A DNA stretch of 64,000 nucleotides from Pontibacter lucknowensis (lineage in GTDB: Bacteria; Bacteroidota; Bacteroidia; Cytophagales; Hymenobacteraceae). Location: positions 744,001 through 808,000 of the forward strand of contig NZ_FTNM01000002.1 in assembly GCF_900156415.1 (NCBI RefSeq). Direction: 5' to 3'. The notes under the pieces are model-generated. The model saw only the letters and a program-made list of their open reading frames with translations. It was not told where the DNA came from and did not search any database. Made by a program: the position numbers and the translations under genes. This document shows, piece after piece, positions 1-8,547 of this stretch (position 1 is its first letter; each line of letters begins with the position of its first letter).

Positions 1-519
1 CAGGTTAGATACACCTATCTGTCTGTTGCCGGAAATGATCTGATAAGCTACGCCTGCATTCCAGCCGGGCGTAATGTTGCGGGTATGCGTCGCTTCAAAA
101 ACCTGTTCTCCCCGCTGTCCCTGCACATAGAAAATGTGAGAGTACGGTGAACGAGTATTATAGTAATTGAAGCGATGCGGATCGTAAGCATAGCGGTCAA
201 ACACGTTTTTGCCGAGTCGTGCGCCAATCTTATTTGGGGCTCTGAAAAGAATAGCCTTGGATGCCGTGCCCACATTACCCAGGTGCTGATAATGCGCTGT
301 ATCATGGTACCAGAAGCGCTCATTGTGCATGTTGTTGATGCTGGTATCAATACGCTGCAACAGATACCGTCCTTCCAGCACATCGTTTTCAAACAACTGA
401 AGTGTTGTTCTAGGGCTGTAGAGCACTTTTGTTGTGTCGTCAACGATCTGGGACTGTGCCTGCTGGGCACCAGCCAGACCCACCAGGAGCCATATTACTG
501 CTAAGAGCTTACTTTTCAC
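1..519 (-). CDS. Putative outer-membrane porin, Porin_10 family (partial, C-terminus outside window)
   Basis: The minus frame is open from a GTG at 519 to the window edge (173 codons). An in-frame stop lies 4 codons upstream and there is no ATG near the start, so GTG is the only sensible start. Residues 1-24 look like a signal peptide: KSK, a hydrophobic stretch, then AQSQ. Around residues 125-150 the pattern SPYSHIFYVQG..GEQVFEATHTRN resembles the Porin_10 (PF14121) family of Bacteroidota beta-barrels. It lies 66 bp downstream of lpxK on the same strand and may be cotranscribed with it. Pore function and substrate are not visible. The family call comes from memory of the motif and is fairly confident. 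Confidence 0.72.
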   Translation of the reverse strand, partial: MKSKLLAVIWLLVGLAGAQQAQSQIVDDTTKVLYSPRTTLQLFENDVLEGRYLLQRIDTSINNMHNERFWYHDTAHYQHLGNVGTASKAILFRAPNKIGARLGKNVFDRYAYDPHRFNYYNTRSPYSHIFYVQGQRGEQVFEATHTRNITPGWNAGVAYQIISGNRQIGVSNL

Positions 520-585
520 AAGCCAAAATTAGTGATTTTCGTGCAACCCATATACGTACTGCTATGAAGTATAAGGTGTTTTAGT

Positions 586-1662
586 TTAATTTTTATCCCC
601 AGCGATAGGTATAGATGCTCTGAAAGCGCTTATATGCTGCCTTATCAAAGCGTTAAAAGTCTCTCCAGCCTGCTGCAGAAAGTACACTTCAATCGGTATA
701 TAGAATATCGGCAGCTCCCGCGTCGCAGCTGCAATTAGACCATCTGACAGCTTCACAGCATCTTTACGTGTTGTGATGATTATCAGATCTTTACCACTAC
801 TTCCTTCCAGTATACCTTTCAGCTTCTCCATATCCGCTAAGGTATAGCTATAGTGGTCGGGATATTTTAAGTGCTGCACAACTTCAAATTTCCTGTCAGC
901 TAAATAATGCAGCAATGGACTGGCATTAGCTATACCTGTCAGCAGCACAACACGTTTTGACAACTGTGTAGCATTGCCTATACCTACCGGGTTGCCATAT
1001 CGAAATGTACTGAAGAAAACAGGTGTGTCAGGTCGGCTATACCTGCGGATGCGTTTGTCTATACGCATCATCTCATCTGATGCTAGCGTTGAAGGGCATT
1101 TTGTTACGATGATAGCATCGGCACGCCGGGCACCCTGCCGGGGTTCACGCAGCAGTCCGGTTGGCAGCACATGGTCCTTGTAAAACGGACGACCATAGTC
1201 GGTTAGCATCAGGTTAAGTGACGGACTGACGGGGCGGTGCTGCATAGCATCATCCAGAATCACGACCTCTGGAGCGGTTTTTAATTTAAGCAGCTGTGCT
1301 ATACCTGCGGGTCTGCTCTCACAGACAGCAACGGTCACGTCTGGAAAGTCGCGGTAGTATTGAAAGGGTTCGTCCCCCAGGGTATGGGCAGTTGCTTTAT
1401 CATCAGCCAGTACAAAACCTTTGCTTTTGCGTCGGTAGCCCCTGCTCAGCACGGCTGTTCTTTTGTCGGTCAAAAGCCGCAGCAGGTATTCCACGTGCGG
1501 CGTTTTGCCGGTGCCTCCAACCGTGAGATTACCAACAGATATGACTGGCAGATCAAAACGCCCAGAGGCTAGCCAGCCCTTGTCATAGAGCAGATTCCGC
1601 AGCAGCAGAATGCCGCCGTAGAGGATCGAAAATGGCCATAACAGGTAACGTAGAACAGTCAT
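586..1662 (-). CDS. lpxK: Tetraacyldisaccharide 4'-kinase LpxK
   Basis: Inner-membrane kinase that phosphorylates the 4' position of the lipid A disaccharide precursor, the sixth step of the Raetz pathway. The 358-residue length is normal. An N-terminal hydrophobic anchor (residues about 4-25) is followed by the LpxK-type P-loop SVGNLTVGGTGKTP at 42-55 and by DDAMQHR, equivalent to the family's DDGxQH motif. The gene is unusually rich in the dispersed AGGTATAG/CTATACCT word, with about five copies inside the reading frame. The porin gene follows on the same strand. This shows that the organism makes lipid A. Confidence 0.95.
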   Translation of the reverse strand: MTVLRYLLWPFSILYGGILLLRNLLYDKGWLASGRFDLPVISVGNLTVGGTGKTPHVEYLLRLLTDKRTAVLSRGYRRKSKGFVLADDKATAHTLGDEPFQYYRDFPDVTVAVCESRPAGIAQLLKLKTAPEVVILDDAMQHRPVSPSLNLMLTDYGRPFYKDHVLPTGLLREPRQGARRADAIIVTKCPSTLASDEMMRIDKRIRRYSRPDTPVFFSTFRYGNPVGIGNATQLSKRVVLLTGIANASPLLHYLADRKFEVVQHLKYPDHYSYTLADMEKLKGILEGSSGKDLIIITTRKDAVKLSDGLIAAATRELPIFYIPIEVYFLQQAGETFNALIRQHISAFRASIPIAGDKN

Positions 1663-1785
1663 ATGGGGCAGTTATACCTTACAAAGGTATAGAAATATGA
1701 GCAAAGCCTGTTGCCCGGACTTGATTTGTATACCCTGAATACACTATATTTAATACTTGCAATATCCGACCTCATTTTTCTTCAC

Positions 1786-2244
1786 ATGAAAACAAGCCGT
1801 ACCCTTACCCTTTTTGCACTCGTTCTGCTGCTTGGCACCTCAGCCTGTACTCCCTGTGCCACCATGCGCTCCGATCCGCCTGCCCCTGTTTCGTTTTACC
1901 TCGTGGACGCCTCGGGCAGCAGTCCATTCAATAATCCGGCTGCCGGCATCCATCCAGATTCTATTCAACTGATACTTGATGGGGAGCCATTTAACTACCT
2001 GTTTACCGGCACTGATGAAACAGTGAATAACCTGATTTTTGAGACCTACCCGGTCATGTACACCAAGTCGAGGGTACGCATGCTACTACGTTTCAACAAC
2101 CTGAACACCGACACCCTGGACATCGCCTATACCGTGAACCGGGGCAAGTGCTATACCGACTATACTTACTCCGCTTTTTACTTCAATGGCAAAGAGCTCA
2201 AGCGCCAGCCCGATACAGGTTATCTGCAACTCCAGGTACTTTAA
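1786..2244 (+). CDS. Hypothetical small lipoprotein
   Basis: A 152-residue protein that I do not recognise. I chose the ATG at 1786 because it gives a textbook lipoprotein signal: MKTSR, a hydrophobic core, then LGTSAC with the lipidated Cys at residue 21. A GTG/TTG extension of 25 codons upstream would bury that signal. The mature part is polar, with two further cysteines in the C-terminal third, and looks like a compact beta-rich domain. It stands 55 bp before nif3 on the same strand. It is probably a periplasm-facing lipoprotein; no function can be inferred. Confidence 0.65.
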   Translation: MKTSRTLTLFALVLLLGTSACTPCATMRSDPPAPVSFYLVDASGSSPFNNPAAGIHPDSIQLILDGEPFNYLFTGTDETVNNLIFETYPVMYTKSRVRMLLRFNNLNTDTLDIAYTVNRGKCYTDYTYSAFYFNGKELKRQPDTGYLQLQVL

Positions 2245-2299
2245 ATTTTCAGGGCTGTACCGAACTTCGTAATTTGGTGTTTTAAAAGCAGACCAGACT

Positions 2300-3409
2300 A
2301 TGAAAGATAAGAACACCATTGGCGATATTATAAAGGTGCTGGAACAGTACGCCCCTATTCCTTACCAGGAAGGCTACGACAACTCCGGCTTGCAGACTGG
2401 CAGCGCCAGCGACGAAATAAAAGGCGTGCTGCTGACCCTGGACTGTACTGAAGCGGTTATAGAAGAGGCTGTTGCCAAAGGGTGCAACCTGATCGTGGCA
2501 CACCACCCGGTCATCTTTAAAGGCCTTAAGAGTCTGACGGGGCGCAGCTATGTGGAGCGCACCATTATCAGGGCCATTCAAAACAACATCGCCATCTACG
2601 CCTGCCACACCAACCTGGACAGCGTACACAATGGCGTGAATGCCAAGATCGCAGAAAAGCTGAAGCTGCATAACATCCGCCTGCTCAGTTACAAGCCCCA
2701 TACCCTGATGCAACTGGCTTTTTTTGTTCCCGTCGAGAATACCGACGAGGTGCTGGCCGCTATACATAAAGCCGGCGCCGGGCAGATTGGCGAGTACAGC
2801 GATTGCAGTTTTCAGGTTCAGGGCACCGGTCGCTTTCTTCCTTCTGAACAAGCAGATCCTACCATTGGCGAGAAAGGCAAGCCGGAACAGGTACAGGAAA
2901 ACCGGGTGGAGGTGATTTTCCCGGCCTTCAAGCAGCAGCGTATTATGCAGGCATTGCTGGAGGCGCACCCTTACGAGGAAGTGGCGCATTTTCTGACCCT
3001 GCTTGAGAACAGCAATCAGGAAGTAGGTATCGGGATGATCGGGGAGTTGGAAACGCCTATGGCGGAGCAGGACTTTCTGGTCTACCTGAAAAGACATATG
3101 CAGCTGCCGGGTGTTCGCTATACCCCGGTGGGTGATAAAAAAATCAAGCGGGTAGCGGTTTGTGGTGGCTCCGGCAGTTTCCTGATAAAAGACGCCCTGC
3201 GCCAGGGTGCCGACGCCTTTGTGACAGCCGACGTGAAATACCACGAATTCTTCGACGCAGAGAACCGCCTGCTCATTGCTGACATCGGACACTATGAAAG
3301 TGAGGTATTTACAAAGGAGATTTTTTATGATACAATTTCCAAAAACTTTACTAATTTTGCAGTCTATTTATCGGAAGTAAACACAAACCCTATCAGATAC
3401 ACCTATTAA
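2300..3409 (+). CDS. Nif3-like dinuclear metal centre protein (YqfO/YbgI family)
   Basis: 369 residues. The two halves of the Nif3 fold flank an inserted PII/CutA-like domain at about 130-250, as in YqfO-type proteins. The probable metal ligands are visible: VAHHPVIFKG (His68, His69), CHTNLDS, and near the C-terminus DVKYHEFF and DIGHYESE. The insert carries the typical HPYEEVAHFL. The family forms hexameric toroids with a two-metal site. Some members have GTP cyclohydrolase-like or phosphatase-like activities, but the physiological role is unsettled. The DUF164 zinc-ribbon gene starts 4 bp after its stop, a pairing common in Bacteroidota that suggests one transcript. Confidence 0.93.
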   Translation: MKDKNTIGDIIKVLEQYAPIPYQEGYDNSGLQTGSASDEIKGVLLTLDCTEAVIEEAVAKGCNLIVAHHPVIFKGLKSLTGRSYVERTIIRAIQNNIAIYACHTNLDSVHNGVNAKIAEKLKLHNIRLLSYKPHTLMQLAFFVPVENTDEVLAAIHKAGAGQIGEYSDCSFQVQGTGRFLPSEQADPTIGEKGKPEQVQENRVEVIFPAFKQQRIMQALLEAHPYEEVAHFLTLLENSNQEVGIGMIGELETPMAEQDFLVYLKRHMQLPGVRYTPVGDKKIKRVAVCGGSGSFLIKDALRQGADAFVTADVKYHEFFDAENRLLIADIGHYESEVFTKEIFYDTISKNFTNFAVYLSEVNTNPIRYTY

Positions 3410-3413
3410 CTAC

Positions 3414-4145
3414 ATGGAAAGTACGGTAGCCAGCAAATTAGAAGCACTGCTAAAGCTTCAGAGTATCGATTCGCAGCTTGATGAAATTAGACGCGTAAGA
3501 GGCGACCTCCCTGAAGAGGTTCAGGACCTGGAAGATGAAATTGAGGGCTATGAGGTAAGGGTTCGTAAGTTTGACGATGAAGTGGCCGCACTCAACGACA
3601 GCATTGCCCAACGCAAGCAGTCTATCAAGGACGCTGAAGGTCTGATCCGCAAGTACGAAGACCAACAGACAAACGTACGCAACAACCGCGAGTACGACGC
3701 CATCACGAAAGAGATCGAGCTGCAGAAACTGGAAATCCAGATCGCAGAGAAGAAAATCAAAGAAGCACACTACCAGATCGAGCAGAAGATCAACGAGATT
3801 GAAGGCACGAAAAACCGTCTGGAAGAGCGTCGCAAAGACCTTGACAACAAGAAGCACGAGCTTGACCAGATCGTAGCCGAGAGCGAAGAAGAGGAAAAGA
3901 ACCTGGAGAAAGACCGTGACAATGCTGCACAGCAGATCGAAGACCGTCTACTGAGCGCCTATACCCGTATCCGTAAGAACGTGCGCAACGGCCTTGCAGT
4001 AGTACTGGTGAAGCGTGATGCCTGCGGTGGTTGCTTCAACACAGTTCCGCCTCAGCGCCAGGCTGATATTGCGGCTCAGAAAAAAGTAATCGTTTGCGAG
4101 CACTGCGGCCGTATCATGGCTGGTGTTGAGCAGCGCATCTACTAA
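3414..4145 (+). CDS. Coiled-coil C4 zinc-ribbon protein, DUF164 / zf-RING_7 family
   Basis: A 243-residue protein. Residues about 5-185 form a long, charged coiled coil (many EIE, KEIELQK and RLEER heptads). The C-terminus is a four-cysteine zinc ribbon with CGGC at 204-207 and CEHC at 228-231. The architecture matches the DUF164 family (PF02591), a cytoplasmic nucleic-acid-binding-like fold of unknown role. It is tightly coupled to nif3 (4 bp gap). A strong hairpin plus T-run at 4186-4218 probably ends this transcript, although it lies inside the next gene's start region. Confidence 0.9.
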   Translation: MESTVASKLEALLKLQSIDSQLDEIRRVRGDLPEEVQDLEDEIEGYEVRVRKFDDEVAALNDSIAQRKQSIKDAEGLIRKYEDQQTNVRNNREYDAITKEIELQKLEIQIAEKKIKEAHYQIEQKINEIEGTKNRLEERRKDLDNKKHELDQIVAESEEEEKNLEKDRDNAAQQIEDRLLSAYTRIRKNVRNGLAVVLVKRDACGGCFNTVPPQRQADIAAQKKVIVCEHCGRIMAGVEQRIY

Positions 4146-4153
4146 ATGACAGC

Positions 4154-5671
4154 ATGCTGAGCGTTATGCGCTTGCATACATATAGAAAAAGGATGGCGTT
4201 TGCCCATCCTTTTTTTTTGTTGCTATCCCTGTTCCTTTCTCTCCCTGCCCAGGCGACCTCTGTCTACGGTCCTATCATGCGACAGGCCTACGAGGCAACC
4301 ATCAGCCTGCGCATTCCAGAAGGGCGCCGTCTGATCCAGCAGGAACTCCTGCATCATCCTGACAATGCCGCCGCGATCCTGATCGCCAACCAGCAGGACT
4401 TTCTAACATGGGCCATTCAGCAAAACCCGGAGGTCTACGCTGGTTTACTGACCCGCCAGGAAAAGCGACTGCAACAACTTGGCAGCCTACAGGAGAGTTC
4501 TGCTTGGGTTGGTTATGCCCTGGCCGAAGTGCGCCTGCAGATCGCCCTAAGCAAACTGCTGCAAGGCAATAAGCTGGGCGCCGCCTGGGATTTACGACAG
4601 GCTTACCTGCAATACAGCGCCAACAACCGGCAGTACCCGGATTTTCTGCCAAACCGCAAAACACTCGGTGCCCTGCAGGTCCTGATTGGTTCGGTGCCTG
4701 ACTCCTACCGTGTATTGCTAAACATCATCGGGATGCATGGCAGTATCGAAACAGGTATGGCGAACCTGAAGGCAGCCGCCACCAGAGACAATCCTTTCCG
4801 GGAAGAAGCGCAGCTCTTGCAGATCCTGTTGCTACACCTGGTTGATCCGGAGGCAGATGAAGTGGCTGGCAGCTCCATGCTTCAGCTAAGCCGTCAGCAC
4901 CCGAACAACCTTCTTTATGCTTTCACAGCAATGCATGTGCTTAAAAAGACCAAAAAGAGTGAAACTGCCTTGCAGGTATACCAGCGCAGACCACATCAGG
5001 CCGGCTATCTTTCCTTTCCCTACCTGCATCACATGGCAGCAGATCTATACCTGTACAAAGGCGATTTCAACAACTCCATAAAGTTAAATCAACTGTTTTT
5101 GACGCAACACAAAGGAGAGCACTACCTAAAGGCAGCCAACTACAAGCTATACCTGGCTCACTGGCTGGGCGGTCATGCACAGCAGGCAGAAAAGCATTTG
5201 ACACAGATAGGGCTTGCAGGGCGAACCGAGATGGAGGAAGATGCTTATGCCGCCCGCTTTGCCAAAGAGCAGGTAAAGCCTAACCGCTACCTGATGCTGG
5301 CCCGACTGCAATCCGACGGAGGCTATTACCAGGAAGCCCTTGGCATGCTCAACCAAATGCCGATGAAGCAGGATACAGCCCCTACTGAACGTGCTGAGTA
5401 TTATTACCGCAAAGCCCGTATCTACCACGGCATGGAAAAGTTGCAGCAGGCCAAACAGCACTATGAACAGGCCATAGAGGCAAGCCGGCAGACAACACTT
5501 TATTTTGCTCCCTATTCAGCTTTACAACTGGGCTACATTTACCAGGACGAGCAAAAACCTGAGCTGGCCAGGCAATGGTTCAGCCGGGCCCTTGCTTACA
5601 AAGGACACGATTACAAAAATAGCATTGACGGTAAAGCCAAGCTGGCTCTCCAAACGCTTAACAAGCTGTAA
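4154..5671 (+). CDS. Secreted TPR-repeat protein
   Basis: A 505-residue protein of unknown specific role. The N-terminus looks like a signal peptide: a basic n-region (RLHTYRKR), hydrophobic FFLLLSLFLSLP, then AQA. The basic residues favour the ATG at 4154 or 4166 over the one at 4193. Several tetratricopeptide-like helical pairs follow, clearest near the C-terminus (residues about 390-490, for example EYYYRKARIYHGMEKLQQAKQHYEQAI). Oddly, codons 11-22 coincide with a strong intrinsic terminator hairpin. The gene begins 8 bp after the DUF164 stop and ends 4 bp before pabB. It is probably a periplasmic scaffold. Confidence 0.8.
   Translation: MLSVMRLHTYRKRMAFAHPFFLLLSLFLSLPAQATSVYGPIMRQAYEATISLRIPEGRRLIQQELLHHPDNAAAILIANQQDFLTWAIQQNPEVYAGLLTRQEKRLQQLGSLQESSAWVGYALAEVRLQIALSKLLQGNKLGAAWDLRQAYLQYSANNRQYPDFLPNRKTLGALQVLIGSVPDSYRVLLNIIGMHGSIETGMANLKAAATRDNPFREEAQLLQILLLHLVDPEADEVAGSSMLQLSRQHPNNLLYAFTAMHVLKKTKKSETALQVYQRRPHQAGYLSFPYLHHMAADLYLYKGDFNNSIKLNQLFLTQHKGEHYLKAANYKLYLAHWLGGHAQQAEKHLTQIGLAGRTEMEEDAYAARFAKEQVKPNRYLMLARLQSDGGYYQEALGMLNQMPMKQDTAPTERAEYYYRKARIYHGMEKLQQAKQHYEQAIEASRQTTLYFAPYSALQLGYIYQDEQKPELARQWFSRALAYKGHDYKNSIDGKAKLALQTLNKL
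4186..4218 (+). terminator. Intrinsic terminator hairpin inside the 5' end of the TPR gene
   Basis: GGATGG at 4191-4196 pairs with CCATCC at 4204-4209. An A-run (4186-4190) precedes the stem and a T9 run follows it. It is placed 41 bp after the DUF164 stop but within the first 22 codons of the next gene, so it could act as an attenuator for that gene. Confidence 0.7.
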
Positions 5672-5675
5672 TACC

Positions 5676-6971
5676 ATGGCTTACACCCAAACCATTTCAC
5701 TGACAGATATACCTTGCTCGCTAGTCCTCCTTCGCCAGAAAGCTATTGCCTGGGCGCAGCAGTTTAGCTTAGTAGCCAGCTATACCTCCAATGACATCCC
5801 CTATCCATACCATGGCTTTGATGATCTGATCGCGGTTTCGGACGGAGAGCCGATCAAGTGGGAGCAGGAGAACGTCTTCGAGGAACTTCAGGATAAACAC
5901 AAGGCAAAGCAAGCGCTATGGTGCGGCTACCTGGGCTATGACCTCAAGAACCAAATAGAGAATCTAAGCAGCCACAATGCAGATGCGGTAGGCTTTCCGG
6001 ACATATTCCTTTTTGAACCAGAGCTATACCTTCACTTTAATAAAAGCAGCCTAATCATCAACAGCAAAGCTAATAATATTCAAGATTCTTTACAGCAGAT
6101 ACTAGCGACTCCTATACTTGAGGACTTCTCTGTATCCCCGCTTCAGCTCCAGCAGCGAGTGCAGAAGGAAGACTACATACGGAATGTAGAGCGGGTGCGG
6201 GACTATATCCGGGATGGCGAAGTTTACGAACTGAATTACTGCATAGAATTTTATGCCGAGGAAGCGGAAATATCACCCTTATCACTATACCTGCAACTCA
6301 ACGCCCTTTCGCCTACTCCATTTTCAGGTTTCCTGAAGTATGGCGATCTATACCTGCTTTGCGCCTCACCGGAACGTTTTCTCAAGAAAGAAGGACGCAA
6401 ACTGATCTCACAGCCCATTAAGGGGACGATCCGTCGCGGTACTACACCTGAGGAGGACCAACAGCTACAGCAGCAACTGCGGCATGACGAAAAAGAACTG
6501 GCCGAAAACATGATGATCGTGGATCTGGTGCGCAATGATTTGCGCCGCTCCTGCGCCACGGGCACCATTCAGGTCGAAGAAATGTTCGGCATTTACGGCT
6601 TCCGGCAGGTTTCGCAAATGATCTCGACTATTAGTGGAGAGTTGCACCCCGAATGCATGGTCGCAGATGCACTGAAAGGGGCTTTCCCGATGGGAAGCAT
6701 GACCGGTGCACCCAAGATCAGGGCCATGGAGCTCATTGAAGAGCTTGAAGTAACCAAACGCGGACTCTACTCAGGCGCCTTCGGCTACCTGAAGCCTGAT
6801 CAGGACTTCGACTTCAATGTGGTGATCAGAAGTCTGCAATACAATGCTACAACAGGCTATTTGTCGTTCATGGTGGGCAGCGCCATTACCTATGACTCTA
6901 TACCTGAGCAGGAGTATGAAGAGTGTCTGCTCAAAGCACAAGGTATACGGAAAGCCTTAGGGCTTGAATAA
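5676..6971 (+). CDS. pabB: Aminodeoxychorismate synthase component I
   Basis: A chorismate-binding enzyme of the TrpE/PabB family that makes 4-amino-4-deoxychorismate for folate. The ATG at 5676, 4 bp after the TPR stop, gives 431 residues; an upstream extension would overlap the TPR gene. The motif QPIKGTIRRGTT has Lys at position 249. PIKGT is typical of PabB, whereas anthranilate synthase has PIAGT, so pabB is preferred over trpE. Other family motifs are MIVDLVRNDLRR, GSMTGAPKIRAMELI and GAFGYL. No glutamine amidotransferase partner (pabA) lies nearby. The gene carries about six copies of the CTATACCT word. Confidence 0.9.
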   Translation: MAYTQTISLTDIPCSLVLLRQKAIAWAQQFSLVASYTSNDIPYPYHGFDDLIAVSDGEPIKWEQENVFEELQDKHKAKQALWCGYLGYDLKNQIENLSSHNADAVGFPDIFLFEPELYLHFNKSSLIINSKANNIQDSLQQILATPILEDFSVSPLQLQQRVQKEDYIRNVERVRDYIRDGEVYELNYCIEFYAEEAEISPLSLYLQLNALSPTPFSGFLKYGDLYLLCASPERFLKKEGRKLISQPIKGTIRRGTTPEEDQQLQQQLRHDEKELAENMMIVDLVRNDLRRSCATGTIQVEEMFGIYGFRQVSQMISTISGELHPECMVADALKGAFPMGSMTGAPKIRAMELIEELEVTKRGLYSGAFGYLKPDQDFDFNVVIRSLQYNATTGYLSFMVGSAITYDSIPEQEYEECLLKAQGIRKALGLE

Positions 6972-7029
6972 GCACATTAGATTTAAAGAATTCCTCTGCC
7001 ATTCTGTCACGTTTTACAGCGGATTATAG

Positions 7030-7037
7030 TATATTTG
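7030..7037 (+). promoter_or_regulatory. Bacteroidota-type -7 element upstream of miaB
   Basis: TATATTTG matches TAnnTTTG exactly and lies 25 bp before the miaB ATG. No clear TTTG -33 box is seen at the usual spacing. Confidence 0.5.
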
Positions 7038-7062
7038 CACCTCCTAAGAGATTTTTTGAAGC

Positions 7063-8502
7063 ATGGACCCAATCGTTGATTTAGATTTTATAGATAACCG
7101 CACCCCTGAACAGGCTACTGCAGCCGCTTCATGCGATACCAAAGTAACGGCTGAAACCAATACCGGCAAGACCCGCAAACTTTATATCGAGAGCTACGGC
7201 TGCCAGATGAACTTCTCAGACAGCGAGATCGTGTCGTCCATCATGTTTGAACAGGGCTTCGACACTACAGCTCACATCGAGCAGGCGGATGTGGTGTTCC
7301 TCAACACCTGCTCCATCCGCGAGAAGGCGGAGACAACCGTACGCAATCGCTTGGGTCAGATCAATTACTTCAAGAAGAAAAAACCTTCTATGGTAATTGG
7401 CGTGCTCGGTTGTATGGCGGAACGCTTAAAGAAATCACTGCTGGAAGAGGAAAAAATCGTGGACCTGGTAGTTGGTCCAGATGCCTATCGCGACCTGCCC
7501 AACCTGATCAATGAAGTGGATGGTGGCCAGAAGGCCGTGAATGTGCTTCTCTCACGTGAGGAAACCTACGCCGACATCAACCCGATTCGTCTGAACAGCA
7601 ACGGGGTAAGTGCTTTTATCTCCATCATGCGTGGCTGCGACAACATGTGCTCTTTCTGCGTAGTGCCATTCACACGCGGGCGTGAGCGTTCCCGTGATGC
7701 GCATTCCATCGTGCGGGAAGCCGAGGCACTGGTTGCACAGGGCTACAAGGAAGTGACGCTGCTGGGACAAAATGTGGACTCTTATAAATGGGCGTCAGAA
7801 GACGGCACTGAGTATGTAAACTTTGCGCAGCTGCTGGAAATGGTGGCCAAACTCAGCCCGGCCCTGCGTGTGCGCTTCTCTACCTCCCACCCCAAAGACA
7901 TTACTGACGAGGTGTTGTATACCATGAAAAAGTACGACAACATCTGTAAATACATACACCTGCCTGCCCAGAGTGGCAACTCCCGTGTACTGGAGCTGAT
8001 GAACCGTACTTACGACCGTGCCTGGTATCTGAACCGCGTAGACGCTATCCGTGCCATACTGGGTGAAGACTGCGGCATCTCTTCGGACATGATCGCAGGC
8101 TTCTGCTCCGAAACAGAAGAAGAGCACCAGGATACCCTGTCGCTGATGGACTACGTGCAGTACGACTACTCATACATGTTCTTCTACTCAGAGCGCCCAG
8201 GCACACTGGCTGCCCGCAAACTGGAAGACGATATTCCGCTGGAAGTGAAGAAGCGTCGTCTGGCAGAGATCATCGAAAAGCAGCGTGAGTGCTCTCTGAA
8301 CCGGAACAAGCGTGACGTGGGCCGCGTGCACCGCGTGCTGGTGGAGGGCTTCTCCAAAAAATCAGCTCAACAGCTGAGCGGACGCAACGACCAGAACAAA
8401 GTCGTGATCTTCGACAAGAAGCATTACAAGAAGGGCGATTATGTGAATGTATTCGTCAACGACTGCTCCGTAGGCACACTCTTCGGCGAAGCGGTAGATT
8501 AG
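7063..8502 (+). CDS. miaB: tRNA (i6A37) methylthiotransferase MiaB
   Basis: A radical SAM enzyme that converts i6A37 to ms2i6A37 in tRNAs reading UNN codons. The 479 residues comprise an N-terminal UPF0004 domain with the three auxiliary-cluster cysteines (SYGCQMN with Cys47, LNTCSIR, VLGCMAE). The radical SAM cluster motif CDNMCSFC (Cys192, 196, 199) follows, and then a C-terminal TRAM-like domain from about 410. A 35-residue polar leader precedes the first domain. The gene heads the miaB / sigma-54 activator / lptE / TPR / secG series, with 45 bp to the next gene. Confidence 0.96.
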   Translation: MDPIVDLDFIDNRTPEQATAAASCDTKVTAETNTGKTRKLYIESYGCQMNFSDSEIVSSIMFEQGFDTTAHIEQADVVFLNTCSIREKAETTVRNRLGQINYFKKKKPSMVIGVLGCMAERLKKSLLEEEKIVDLVVGPDAYRDLPNLINEVDGGQKAVNVLLSREETYADINPIRLNSNGVSAFISIMRGCDNMCSFCVVPFTRGRERSRDAHSIVREAEALVAQGYKEVTLLGQNVDSYKWASEDGTEYVNFAQLLEMVAKLSPALRVRFSTSHPKDITDEVLYTMKKYDNICKYIHLPAQSGNSRVLELMNRTYDRAWYLNRVDAIRAILGEDCGISSDMIAGFCSETEEEHQDTLSLMDYVQYDYSYMFFYSERPGTLAARKLEDDIPLEVKKRRLAEIIEKQRECSLNRNKRDVGRVHRVLVEGFSKKSAQQLSGRNDQNKVVIFDKKHYKKGDYVNVFVNDCSVGTLFGEAVD

Positions 8503-8547
8503 GGTTGGAATTTTTCCAGCTCGTCTAATCTTCAAATCAAAAAAATA

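Noticed and set aside
2282..3292. A 336-codon minus-strand frame opposite nif3
   Set aside because: Antisense shadow of a well-conserved gene; composition is not protein-like and no start context is seen.
8497..8530. Possible hairpin GATTAG...CTAATC after miaB
   Set aside because: Six-base stem, 22-nt loop and no T-run; the next gene is probably cotranscribed.
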